A stretch of DNA of 64,000 bases, taken from the NCBI RefSeq assembly GCF_002261475.1, contig NZ_NEVN01000008.1:1-64000 (forward strand), given 5' to 3'. Positions 8,962-18,725 of the stretch are shown piece by piece. The translations under genes were made by a program, and so were the position numbers. The notes under the pieces were generated by a model. That model was not told the origin of the DNA and searched no databases. It saw only the letters and a list, made by a program, of their open reading frames with translations. Source of the DNA: Bordetella genomosp. 5. Lineage in GTDB: Bacteria > Pseudomonadota > Gammaproteobacteria > Burkholderiales > Burkholderiaceae_B. How positions within the stretch are numbered: the stretch's first letter is position 1; each line of letters opens with the position of its first letter.

Positions 8962-9944
8962 ATGACACACGAACACGCATTGGAAATCGAAGGCCTGTCG
9001 GTCGATATCGACACCGCGGGCGGCACGCTGCACGCGGTGCGCGACGTCTCGTTCCAGGTCAAGCGCGGCGAGACGCTGTGCCTGGTGGGCGAATCCGGCT
9101 GCGGCAAGTCGATGACCTCGCTGGCCATCATGGGCCTGCTGCCCCGCTCCGCGCAACGGCGCGCGCGCCGGCTGGCGGTCATGGGCGAAGACCTGGCGCA
9201 TGCGAGCCGGCGCCGCGCCAACGCCCTGCGCGGCGACAAGATGGCGATGATTTTCCAGGAGCCCATGACGGCGCTCAATCCCGCCTACACGATCGGCACC
9301 CAGCTTACCGAACACTACATTCATCATCGCAAAGCCAGCGGCGCGCAGGCCCGCGAACGCGCGGCGGAGCTGCTGCACAAGGTCGGCATCGCGTCGGCCG
9401 GCGAGCGGCTGGGCCAGTATCCGCACCAGTTGTCGGGCGGGCTGCGTCAGCGCGTGATGATCGCGATGGCGCTCATGTGCGGCCCGGAGGTGCTGATCGC
9501 CGATGAGCCCAGCACCGCCCTCGACGTCACCATCCAGGCGCAGATCCTGCGCCTGCTGGCCGATCTGCAGGCCGAACTCGGCATCGCCATGGTGCTCATC
9601 ACCCACGACCTCGGCGTGGTGGCCCGCATCGCGCATCAGGTGGCGGTGATGTACGCCGGACAGGTCGTGGAGGCCGCGCCGGTGCGCGAGCTGTTCGCCA
9701 CGCCGCGCCACCCGTACACGCGTGGCCTGCTCGACTGTATCCCGGTGCCCGGGCGCAACACGCCGGGCAGCGAGCTCGGCACCATTCCGGGTGTCGTGCC
9801 CTCGCTGGTGGGCGACATCGCGGGCTGCGCCTTCGCCGATCGTTGCCGCTACGCCGAGGCCGCGTGCCGATCCGCCGTGCCGGTGCACGCGAACGAGCGC
9901 GGCCAGCAATGGCGCTGCATCCACACCGACCTTGGAGCCGTCGC

Positions 9945-9948
<4 letters not shown>
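8962..9948 (+). CDS. Peptide ABC transporter ATPase, DppD type
   Basis: A 328-residue ATPase with Walker A GESGCGKS at about 43-50. The ABC signature is LSGGLRQRV, where a Leu replaces the more usual Gln in SGGQ/M. Walker B reads [13 protein letters not shown] and the switch His sits in THDLG. The C-terminal oligopeptide-transporter domain has a Cys-rich loop ([15 protein letters not shown]) that binds a metal cluster in relatives. A strong AGGAAAGGAG site precedes the ATG. It forms a heterodimer with the next gene's product, which its stop codon overlaps by ATGA. Confidence 0.92.
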
Positions 9949-10924
<976 letters not shown>

Positions 10925-10928
<4 letters not shown>

Positions 10929-12322
10929 GCCGTGACCTCGCCCTCGAACATGCCGCCGCCCGCTTCGACTCGGGCGACTTCGGCCGCCTGCTGGCGCGCC
11001 GCATCGCCATCCCCACCGAAAGCCAGAACCCCGACCGCGGCGCCGATCTGGCGCGCTACCTCGACGAAGAGATGAAGCCGGCGTTCGAAGAGATGGGTTT
11101 CCGCTGCCGCACGCTCACGCACCCCAAGGCGCGCGCCCCCTTCCTGCTGGCGGAGTGCATCGAGGATCCGGCACTGCCCACGGTGCTCGGCTATGGCCAT
11201 GGCGACGTGATCCGCGGCCTCGAACCCGAGTGGCACGCCGGCCTGTCGCCGTGGCAGATGCAGGAGCGCGACGGCCGCTGGTATGGCCGGGGCATCGCCG
11301 ACAACAAAGGCCAGCACAGCATCAATATGGAAGCGATGCGGCTGGTGCGGCAGACCCGCGGCAAGCTGGGCTTCAACGCCAAGTATCTGATCGAGATGGG
11401 CGAGGAGACCGGTTCGCCGGGCCTGCGCGAACTGTGCGAGGCCGAACGCGAGGCGCTGCGGGCGGATCTCCTGATCGCCTCCGACGGCCCGCGCCTGGCG
11501 CCCACCCGGCCCACCGTGTTTCTGGGCGCGCGCGGCAGCCTCAACTTCGACCTCACCATCGAGGCCCGCGCGGGCGGGCATCACTCGGGCAACTGGGGCG
11601 GCCTGATCTCCAATCCGGGCATTCAGCTGGCGCACGCCATCGCGAGCCTGGTGTCGCCCACCGGCCAGATCCGCATCCCCGAATGGGTTCCGCGCGAACT
11701 GCCCGATTCGGTGCGGCGCGCGCTGGCGGATTGCGAGGTCGACGGCGGCAGCGACGGCCCGGAGATCGAGCCGTGGTGGGGCGAGCCGGGCCTGTCGCCC
11801 GCGGAACGCGTGTTCGGCTGGTGCTCGTTCGAGGTGCTGGCCTACAAGACCGGCAATCCCGAGACGCCCGTCAATGCGATTCCGCCGCGCGCATGGGCGC
11901 GCTGCCAATTGCGCTTCGTGGTCGGCGTGGATCCCGATGATCTGTTGCCGGCGCTGCGCCGCCATCTCGACCGCCAGGGCTATCCGATGGTGCAGATCAG
12001 CACCACGCGCGAAACGATGTTCAACGCCACCCGGATCGATCCCGACGACGCCTGGGTGCGCTTCACGGTGGAGTCGCTGGCCCGCACCACCGGCAAGAAA
12101 CCGGCGATCCTGCCCAATCTGGGCGGCTCGCTGCCCAACGACATCTTCACCGAGGTGCTGGGCCTGCGCACCGTCTGGGTGCCCCACTCGTATCCCGGCT
12201 GCTCGCAGCACGCGCCGAACGAGCACCTGCCGCCCGAGCTGCTGCGCGAGGCGCTGCTGGGCATGACCGGACTGTATTGGGATATCGGCGCCGCGGCCGC
12301 CGAGGGTCGCGCACCCGCCTGA
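10925..12322 (+). CDS. M20-family metallopeptidase/deacylase
   Basis: A 465-residue zinc peptidase. The family's metal-site residues are visible: H92-G-D94, bridging D126 (GIADNKG), catalytic E160 and metal ligand E161 (EMGEETG), and a C-terminal His in PNEH. A lid/dimerisation domain lies between. M20 enzymes hydrolyse dipeptides, N-acyl amino acids or carbamoyl compounds. It overlaps the ATPase stop by ATGA, so it is the last gene of the transport operon. It probably cleaves what the transporter brings in, a textbook import-then-hydrolyse arrangement. No signal peptide is present, so it acts in the cytoplasm. Confidence 0.9.
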
Positions 12323-12335
12323 CGGAAGCCGGGCA

Positions 12336-12361
12336 GCGGCCCACCCGAAACGGGGGGCCGC
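12336..12361. terminator. Hairpin between convergent genes
   Basis: Arms GCGGCCCACCCG and CGGGGGGCCGC pair with one bulge around an AAA loop, in the 46-bp gap between the M20 peptidase and the convergent sugar dehydrogenase. No clear T-run follows on either strand, so termination is only suggested. Confidence 0.35.
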
Positions 12362-12368
12362 GTCGGCC

Positions 12369-13598
12369 TCAGTTTGCCGGCGTCACGCGCAGCAAGGCGC
12401 CTTCGGGCGCATCGGTCAGCACGTAGATCGCGCCATCGGGCCCCTGGCGCACATCGCGCACGCGGGCCTGGTGCTTGCCCAGCAGACGCTCCTCGCGCAC
12501 GATCTTGTCGCCGTCGAGCTGCAGACGGATCAGGTCTTCTTCGGCCAGCGCGCCGATGAACAGCGAGCGCTGCCACGCCGGATAGCGGTCGTCGGTATAG
12601 AACGCCATGCCGCTCACGCCCGGCGACTTCTTCCACCAGTAGTAGGGATCGACCGCGCCCTCCATCGAGTCACCCTTGGCTTCGGGAATGCGCAGGCCCG
12701 AATAGTTGATGCCATGGGTGGCGATCGGCCAGCCATAGTTGGCGCCTCGCTCGATCAGATTGATCTCGTCGCCGCCGCGCGGGCCATGCTCGTGTTCCCA
12801 CAGCACGCCGGTCCAGGGATTGAGCGCCATGCCCTGCGAATTGCGGTGACCGTACGACCAAATCTCGGGACGCGCGCCCGCGCGGCCCACGAACGGATTG
12901 TCTTGCGGCACGCGCCCTTCCGCGGTCAGGCGCACCACCTTGCCCTGCAGCTTGTCGAGATCCTGCGCCGTGGGGCGCTGGTTGTTCTCGCCCAGCGTGA
13001 CGAAGAGATAGCCCTTCTCGTCGAACACGATGCGCGAACCGAAGTGGTTGCCGGTCGAGAGCTTGGGCTCCTGGCGGAAGATCACCTTGAAGTCGGTCAG
13101 CGAACGGTTGTCGGTGGCGAGCCGGCCATAGCCGACCGCCGTGCCGGCCTTGCCGCCACCCGCTTCGGCGAACGACAGATACACGCGCCGGTCCTGCGCG
13201 AAGCCCGGCGAGAGCACCACGTCGAGCAGCCCGCCCTGACCATCGGCTTCGACGGTGGGCACGCCCGCCAGCGGCGCCGACAGCCGGCCGCTCTTGTCGA
13301 GCAGGCGCAGACGGCCCGGGCGCTCGGTGATCAGCATGCTGCCGTCGGGCAGGAAGGCCAGGCCCCAGGGATGTTCGAGGCCGCGCGCGATTTCGCTGAC
13401 CTGGGCCTGCACCTTCTGAGGCGCGAGGCTCTCCATGGCCTGGGCTGGCGCGAAGGCCGCGCAGGCCAGGGCCAGCGCGCTCGCCCATGCGGCGAGCTTC
13501 AGGCGCGGCCGCGTGGCCGTGGACAGGATGAAGGCGGAACGCGCGCTCGAGCGAGCGGCAGTGTGAGAAGCGACGGCAGGCGCACCGTAAAACGTCAT
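12369..13598 (-). CDS. PQQ-dependent sugar dehydrogenase (soluble aldose dehydrogenase-like)
   Basis: A 409-residue secreted protein. A long N-terminus with a hydrophobic stretch (about 33-53) ending APAQA is a probable signal peptide. The beta-propeller follows, with family motifs HPWGLAFLPDGSMLITERPGRLR, the catalytic-His type segment GNHFGSRIVFD, YGHRNSQGMALNP and EHGPRGGDEINLI. Relatives such as E. coli YliI oxidise aldoses in the periplasm with PQQ. GGGGAGG with a 6-nt spacer sits before the chosen ATG; a longer upstream frame lacks a site. No PQQ biosynthesis gene is in view, so the cofactor would be made elsewhere or acquired. Confidence 0.88.
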   Translation of the reverse strand: MTFYGAPAVASHTAARSSARSAFILSTATRPRLKLAAWASALALACAAFAPAQAMESLAPQKVQAQVSEIARGLEHPWGLAFLPDGSMLITERPGRLRLLDKSGRLSAPLAGVPTVEADGQGGLLDVVLSPGFAQDRRVYLSFAEAGGGKAGTAVGYGRLATDNRSLTDFKVIFRQEPKLSTGNHFGSRIVFDEKGYLFVTLGENNQRPTAQDLDKLQGKVVRLTAEGRVPQDNPFVGRAGARPEIWSYGHRNSQGMALNPWTGVLWEHEHGPRGGDEINLIERGANYGWPIATHGINYSGLRIPEAKGDSMEGAVDPYYWWKKSPGVSGMAFYTDDRYPAWQRSLFIGALAEEDLIRLQLDGDKIVREERLLGKHQARVRDVRQGPDGAIYVLTDAPEGALLRVTPAN

Positions 13599-13805
13599 TG
13601 AAGACCTCCCCGCGAAAGGTGGTTGGCGTACGGAAGAAAAGCCCCGGCGGAAGCATGCTGCGATGCGCAGATGACACGATGCGAGAGGCCGGGCCGATGC
13701 GAAAAATCGCGGGACCACGATCGGCACGAGGCCGCCGTCCGATTGGCGTACCATAACGCGATGCCCGGACGGCAAGGCCGCCCGGCCTCTTGGAGACCAC
13801 GTTCA

Positions 13806-14417
13806 ATGAAACTGTACTACATGCCTGGCGCCTGCTCGCTCGCAGGTCACATCGTGCTCGAGTGGGCCGGCAAGCCCTATGACACGCAGCGCGTCTCGCG
13901 CGAAGAGCTCAAAGAGCCGCCTTATCTCGCGCTCAATCCGCTGGGCGCCGTGCCCACGCTCACCGACGGCGATCTCACGCTCACGCAGAACGTCGCGATC
14001 CTCGAATACATCGCCGAACAGGCCGCGCCGTACCTGCTGGGCGATGGCTCCGCGCGCGGCCGCGCCGACGTGCGCCGCTGGCTGGGCTTCCTGAACTCCG
14101 ACGTGCACAAGACCTTCTCGCTGGTCTTCGGCCCGCAGCGCTTCGTGAGCGAAGAAGCCGCGCAGCAGGAGCTGCGCGCCTCGGCCCTCACGCAGCTGCG
14201 CAAGCTGTTCGGCATCGTCGACACGCAGCTGGGTGGCCGTCCTTACCTGACCGGCCCCAATCCCACGATCGCCGACGCCTACCTGTACGTCGTGCTGCGC
14301 TGGGCCCACGCCAAAGAGGTCGACCTGAGCGGCATGCGCCATCTCGCCACGTTCTTCGAACGCATGCAGGCCGACGCCAAGGTGCAGGCCGCGCTCAAGG
14401 CGGAAGACCTGCAGTAA
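13806..14417 (+). CDS. Beta-class glutathione S-transferase
   Basis: A 203-residue protein starting MKLYYMPGACSLAGH. Cys10 and Ser11 match the beta-class catalytic position, where Cys10 forms a mixed disulfide with glutathione. NPLGAVPTL supplies the cis-Pro. The N-capping-box-like segment ending in IADAYLYVVL lies in the helical domain. The length is typical of bacterial beta GSTs. It is cytoplasmic and probably handles oxidative or xenobiotic stress. It converges on the carbamoylase gene with 28 bp between stops. The chosen start gives the canonical family N-terminus. Confidence 0.9.
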   Translation: MKLYYMPGACSLAGHIVLEWAGKPYDTQRVSREELKEPPYLALNPLGAVPTLTDGDLTLTQNVAILEYIAEQAAPYLLGDGSARGRADVRRWLGFLNSDVHKTFSLVFGPQRFVSEEAAQQELRASALTQLRKLFGIVDTQLGGRPYLTGPNPTIADAYLYVVLRWAHAKEVDLSGMRHLATFFERMQADAKVQAALKAEDLQ

Positions 14418-14445
14418 ACGCCGGCCCGCGCCGCGCGAGCCCGCG

Positions 14446-15405
14446 TCAGACGGGCTTGCGCGGCAGCGGCGCGCCCGGACCGACGCGTTCGGTGATGAGC
14501 GAATAGTGTTCGGGACGGCGGTGCCGCGCGAAGTCGAACACGTTGCGGCGGAAGGTTTCGGCCAGATCGAGGTCCACGTTCACGGCGATCACCTCGTCGT
14601 CTTCCGTGACGGTCTGCGCCGCGATCTCGCCCGTGGGGGCCACGATCACCGAGCCGCCGATCATGTGGTGGCCGTCCTCGGAGCCGCACTTCGCCGCGGC
14701 CGCCGCCCAGACGCAGTTCTGATAGGCACTGGCCTGCAGGGTGATGAGGTGGTGGTGCATCCGCAGATGCACCGGCTCGGGCCAATGGATGTTGTGCGAC
14801 GGCGTGTTGTAGCCCAGCACCACCAGCTCGGCGCTTTGCAGCGACATCATGCGCCACGTCTCCGGCCAGCGGCGGTCGTTGCACAGACACATGCCGATGC
14901 GCGCGCCGAGCGCGTCCCACACGCCGAAGGGCTCATCGCCCACATTGAAGAACTTCTTTTCCAGATGCTGGAACGGCGCATCCGGCTTGTGATCGTCGTG
15001 CCCCGGCAGGTGGATCTTGCGGTACTTGCCCACGATGGTGCCGGCCTTGTCGACCAGGATGGCGGTGTTGAACGGCACGCCCTCCGGCGTGAGCTCGGCG
15101 TAGCCCAGATAGAAGCCGACGCCCAGTTCGCGCGCCGCGTCGAACAGCGGCTGCACCTGCGGGTTGGGCATGGCGGTCTCGAAGAAGCGCTGGCGCGCTT
15201 CTTCGTCGCTCATCCAGTAGCGCGGGAAGAACGTGGTGAGCGCCAGCTCCGGAAACACCACCAGCTCGGCGCCACGACCGTGCGCCTCGCGCAGCATCTC
15301 GACCAGCCGGGCCACCACGCGCTCGCGCGTGTCGGCCAGATGCACCGGCCCCATCTGCGCCACCGCCAGCCCGATCCTGCGCTTGTTCTTCCCCGTCTCG
15401 CTCAT
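14446..15405 (-). CDS. N-carbamoyl-D-amino-acid hydrolase (nitrilase superfamily)
   Basis: A 319-residue carbon-nitrogen hydrolase. The catalytic triad is E53 (VVFPELALTTFFPRYW), K130 (KYRKIHLPGHDDH) and C175 (CNDRRWPETWR). These three blocks are, from memory, closely like Agrobacterium D-carbamoylase (E47/K127/C172) and more specific than the general nitrilase pattern. The reaction would be N-carbamoyl-D-amino acid to D-amino acid, CO2 and ammonia. The start has GAGGAC upstream; a longer in-frame extension is low-complexity. No hydantoinase is next to it. A D-acylase and an amino-acid racemase lie 3-5 kb away, which supports a D-amino-acid role. A related amidase specificity is possible. Confidence 0.85.
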   Translation of the reverse strand: MSETGKNKRRIGLAVAQMGPVHLADTRERVVARLVEMLREAHGRGAELVVFPELALTTFFPRYWMSDEEARQRFFETAMPNPQVQPLFDAARELGVGFYLGYAELTPEGVPFNTAILVDKAGTIVGKYRKIHLPGHDDHKPDAPFQHLEKKFFNVGDEPFGVWDALGARIGMCLCNDRRWPETWRMMSLQSAELVVLGYNTPSHNIHWPEPVHLRMHHHLITLQASAYQNCVWAAAAAKCGSEDGHHMIGGSVIVAPTGEIAAQTVTEDDEVIAVNVDLDLAETFRRNVFDFARHRRPEHYSLITERVGPGAPLPRKPV

Positions 15406-15749
15406 GTTTTGTCCTCGATCGGCGGCCCGGCCGACGCCCTCGCCAGCCCCGCGCACGCCGCAAAGGCGTAAGAATGCCGCGAGTCGGGCCCGTGGCATAG
15501 CGGCGACCCCGGCGCCGCGCGGGTGCCCGTGATCAGGCGCGAACCCGCGCCAATGCTGGCGCTGCGGCCGGTGCATCGCGGCGCGGCGATAGCGCCACGT
15601 TATGGCGCAGGCACAAAATTCAATGACCGGAGTCCCTGCGCGCGCCGGTGCGTGCCACCAGAACGCCTGGCGGCGGGCGGCGGCCGTTATCGCCGCGCCG
15701 GGCACGCCGCGTGCTGCCGGACGGCCTTCCCCTTTCAAGGAGTCCCGCC
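15406..15749. promoter_or_regulatory. Divergent intergenic region, carbamoylase/GST
   Basis: A 344-bp GC-rich gap that must hold promoters for both flanking genes; no convincing -35/-10 pair was found. It contains an inverted repeat GCGCCA-N5-TGGCGC at 15592-15608, followed by the AT-richest stretch of the region (ACAAAATTCAATG). That could be an operator next to a promoter. AAGGAG lies before the plus-strand GST. Confidence 0.35.
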
Positions 15750-16472
15750 ATGACCTACGACCTTTGGTACTGGGACGGCATTCCCGGCCGCGGCGAATTC
15801 GTGCGGCTGGCGCTCGAAGCCGCCGGCATCCCCTACCGCGACCGCGCCCGCGAGGACGACGGCAAGAACCATGACGGCGATTCCGCCAGTCTGGTCGAGG
15901 ACCTGCAGCGCGACCGGCCCCACCCGCCGTTCGCCCCGCCCTACCTCGTCGCCGATGGCATGACGATTGGTCAGGCGGCCAACATCCTCCTGTATCTGGG
16001 CGAGAAGCACGGCCTGGCCCCCGCAGACCTGGAGGGCCGGCTCTGGGTCAATCAGATTCAGCTCACCATCGCCGACATGGTGGCCGAGGTGCACGACGTG
16101 CATCACCCGATCGCGGCCGGCATGTACTACGAAGACCAGAAAGACGAGGCCCTGCGCCGCGCGGAGGATTTCCGCGCCAACCGCATGCCTAAATTTCTCG
16201 GTTACTTCGAGAAGCTGATCCAGCCCGATGGCTGGCTGACGGCGGGGCGCTGGACCTATGCCGACCTGTCGCTCTTCTTCCTGATCGACGGCCTGCGCTT
16301 CGCGTTTCCGCGCCGCATGCTGACCATCGCGCACAAATATCCGCGCCTCATGGCCCTGCACCAGCGTGTCAGTACCCTGCCCGAGCTGCAGGACTACTTC
16401 AAGAGCGACCGGCGCCTGCCCTTCGGCGACGGCATTTTCCGGCATTACGAAGAGCTCGACCCGCGCGAGTGA
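15750..16472 (+). CDS. Glutathione S-transferase (sigma/pi-like)
   Basis: A 240-residue protein beginning MTYDLWYWDGIPGRGEFVRL. The GRGEFVRLAL pattern with an N-terminal Tyr resembles Tyr-type GSTs more than the beta-class enzyme 1.3 kb upstream. A PPYLVADG segment supplies the cis-Pro and the helical domain ends in a WTYADLSLFFL motif. It would conjugate glutathione to electrophiles in the cytoplasm. AAGGAG seven bases before the ATG fixes the start. It is the third GST-type gene within 15 kb, and the three differ enough in sequence not to look like recent copies. Confidence 0.87.
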   Translation: MTYDLWYWDGIPGRGEFVRLALEAAGIPYRDRAREDDGKNHDGDSASLVEDLQRDRPHPPFAPPYLVADGMTIGQAANILLYLGEKHGLAPADLEGRLWVNQIQLTIADMVAEVHDVHHPIAAGMYYEDQKDEALRRAEDFRANRMPKFLGYFEKLIQPDGWLTAGRWTYADLSLFFLIDGLRFAFPRRMLTIAHKYPRLMALHQRVSTLPELQDYFKSDRRLPFGDGIFRHYEELDPRE

Positions 16473-16529
16473 CCCGCACGACGGCGCAAGCATCGCCGCC
16501 GTGCGCGCGGCTTCGGCCTTTGGCGGATC

Positions 16530-17471
16530 TCAGTCCTGACCCTCGAGTACCTGGCCCACCGCGGCCAGGAAGCGCCGGCCCAGCAGCGGCAAGGGGGCGA
16601 GATTGGTGTGCGTGGCCCAGATGGACGCGTGCACGGGCGGCTCGATGGGCCGGATTTCCACGTGATCGGCCAGCTCCGGCGTCACGCACCAGCGATCCAC
16701 CAGCGCGGGGCCCAGCCCCTGCAGCACGAAGGCGCACGCGGTCACGGGCGAATGCACCTCGACCGCCGCCGGACAGGCCGGCGCGCCGCCGAAAAAAGGC
16801 GCGAGCGCGCGTCCCAGCGGCGTGTCGGGCGGGTAGCCGATCCATTGCGCCGACGAGAAATCGGCCGCATGCACCACCTCGTGTCCGGCCAGCGCATGGC
16901 CACGCGGCACGAGGCACACGACCGGCACCTCGCCCACCAGCGTCGAGCTCAGGTTCGGGTGCTCGGGCGGTGACATCGACAGCCCGACGTCGGCCCGCCC
17001 GGTGAGAAAGTAGCCGGCCAGCTCGTCGAACGTGACGCTGCGGTAATCGACCCGGCTGCGTTCGTTGCGCTGGCGCATGCGCTGCAAGGCCTGCGGCACC
17101 AGCCGCTGGCCGAAGCTCGCGCTCGACACCACGCGCAGCATGCCGGCGCCGTCCTGCCCGAGCGCCGCGGCGAGATCGTTCACACGCTGGATCCCGCCGT
17201 AGACCTGCTCCACTTCGCCATACAGCCGCCGCGCCTCCGGCGTGGGCACCAGACGGCTGCGGCCGCGCTCGAACAGCGCGTAGCCCAGGCGCGACTCGGT
17301 CAGCGCCAGCACGCGGCTCACCGCCGGCTGCGAGACGTGCAGCATGCGGCCGGCGCCGCTGATGGAGCCTGCCATCATGATGGCGCGAAACACCTCGATC
17401 TGCCGCAGGTTCAGCGGCCGGCTCCCCGCGGGGCCGGGGCTGGCGTCGTCGGCAAATTCGTCATCGGGCAT
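16530..17471 (-). CDS. LysR-family transcriptional regulator
   Basis: A 313-residue LysR protein. After about 18 flexible residues comes the HTH (LNLRQIEVFRAIMMAGSISGA…SQPAVSRV, about 20-60), a linker helix and a periplasmic-binding-protein-like effector domain (about 105-310). It is divergent from the Bug/deacylase/racemase operon with 183 bp between, the usual arrangement for a LysR activator and its target. The start used gives MPDDEFADD; an ATG 36 bp upstream is possible. The AT-rich stretch ATTATAGG near 17560 lies in the shared promoter region. The effector is unknown. Confidence 0.88.
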   Translation of the reverse strand: MPDDEFADDASPGPAGSRPLNLRQIEVFRAIMMAGSISGAGRMLHVSQPAVSRVLALTESRLGYALFERGRSRLVPTPEARRLYGEVEQVYGGIQRVNDLAAALGQDGAGMLRVVSSASFGQRLVPQALQRMRQRNERSRVDYRSVTFDELAGYFLTGRADVGLSMSPPEHPNLSSTLVGEVPVVCLVPRGHALAGHEVVHAADFSSAQWIGYPPDTPLGRALAPFFGGAPACPAAVEVHSPVTACAFVLQGLGPALVDRWCVTPELADHVEIRPIEPPVHASIWATHTNLAPLPLLGRRFLAAVGQVLEGQD

Positions 17472-17654
17472 GGCGGCGCATCCTGTGTTCGAAGAGCCTC
17501 GCCGCACCTTCGAATGGCGGTGGCGAAGCCCAAAAAGTCGGTCTCGGGCAATAACGGCGAATTATAGGTTTGGGACATTTTTCGATGAGGGACCGGCGTG
17601 ACCCCGGTGATAACCTGCCCGACGCAGTATCACATCACAACAGGGGAAATCACC

Positions 17655-18632
17655 ATGAATCGCATCGTCAACCGCGGCCTGGGCATTGCCGCCCTCGCCG
17701 CCTCCCTCTTCGCGGGCAGCGCCACGGCCGCCTTCCCGGAAAAGCCCATCACCTTCGTCGTGCCCTCGGCCGCCGGCGGCTCGCCCGACGTGCTGTCGCG
17801 CCTCTTCACCACGCAGATGTCCAAGGACACCGGCGCGACCGTCGTGGTCGAGAACCGCCCGGGCGCGGCCGGCAACATCGGCATCTCGCTCATCAAGCGC
17901 GCGGCGGCCGACGGCTACACCATCGGCTACGGCAACATCAACACCCTGGCCGTGAACCGCTCGCTCTTCAAGAAGCTGCCCTACGACGTCGACGCGGACC
18001 TGACGCCGGTGGCGCACCTGTTCGACCTCTACAACGTGCTGATCGTGCCGGCCGAGTCGCCCGTGAAGTCGGTGCAGGACCTGATCGAGCGCGCCAAGGC
18101 CGCGCCGGGCAAGCTCTCGTACGGCGCGTCCGGCGTGGGCACCACCGGCCACATGGGCGGCGAACTCTTCAAGAGCATGGCCAAGGTCGATGTCATGTTC
18201 ATCCCCTACAACGGCGGCCCGGCCGCGCTGCAGGATCTGCTGGGTGGCCGTCTGGACTTCATCTTCGTGAACACCTCGGAAGCCGTGCCGCTCATCAAGA
18301 GCAACAAGGTGCGCGCGCTGGGCGTGAGCAGCCTCAAGCGCCTGACGCTGCTGCCCGAGGTGCCCACGCTCGACGAGAGCGGCCTGAAGGGCTACGAAAC
18401 CATCGCCTGGGGCGGCGTGGTCGCGCCCAAGGGCACCCCGCCCGCGGTGGTTGAGCAGCTGAACGCGGCGCTGGTCAAGGCGCTGGCCGCCCCCGAGGTC
18501 AAGACCGGGCTGGCCGGGCTGGGCGCCGAGCCCGCCGGCGGCTCGCCCGCCGACTTCCAGAAGCTGATCGACGCCGAAACGGCCAAGTGGAAGAAGATCA
18601 TCGACACGGCCGGCATCGAAAAGCTCGACTGA
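17655..18632 (+). CDS. Bug-family tripartite tricarboxylate transporter solute-binding protein
   Basis: A 325-residue periplasmic receptor with signal peptide (cleavage near ATAAFPEKP). The Bug hallmarks are YP/FPEKPITFVVP and AAGGSPDVLSR near the N-terminus and ENRPGAAGNIG further on. Bug proteins bind carboxylates, amino acids or related acids. No TctA/TctB membrane partners are nearby, as is common for the hugely expanded Bug families of Bordetella-like bacteria. GGGGAA precedes the ATG. It leads an operon with the D-aminoacylase and racemase, so an N-acyl amino acid or D-amino acid is a plausible ligand (inference). Confidence 0.92.
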   Translation: MNRIVNRGLGIAALAASLFAGSATAAFPEKPITFVVPSAAGGSPDVLSRLFTTQMSKDTGATVVVENRPGAAGNIGISLIKRAAADGYTIGYGNINTLAVNRSLFKKLPYDVDADLTPVAHLFDLYNVLIVPAESPVKSVQDLIERAKAAPGKLSYGASGVGTTGHMGGELFKSMAKVDVMFIPYNGGPAALQDLLGGRLDFIFVNTSEAVPLIKSNKVRALGVSSLKRLTLLPEVPTLDESGLKGYETIAWGGVVAPKGTPPAVVEQLNAALVKALAAPEVKTGLAGLGAEPAGGSPADFQKLIDAETAKWKKIIDTAGIEKLD

Positions 18633-18642
18633 GCCCGACCCC

Positions 18643-18664
18643 GCGCGCGGCCCCGGCCGCGCGC
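18643..18664 (+). terminator. Intercistronic GC hairpin after the Bug gene
   Basis: A perfect 10-bp inverted repeat, GCGCGCGGCC and GGCCGCGCGC, with only 2 nt between the arms (a few pairs must open to form a loop). It lies just after the binding-protein stop and before the deacylase. No T-run follows. It probably protects the upstream mRNA or reduces read-through. Confidence 0.45.
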
Positions 18665-18725
18665 CGCACTTGGCGCGCCGCCCGACCCGCGCCTCCCTTC
18701 TCCACGCTTTCGCCGCACCCTGCCC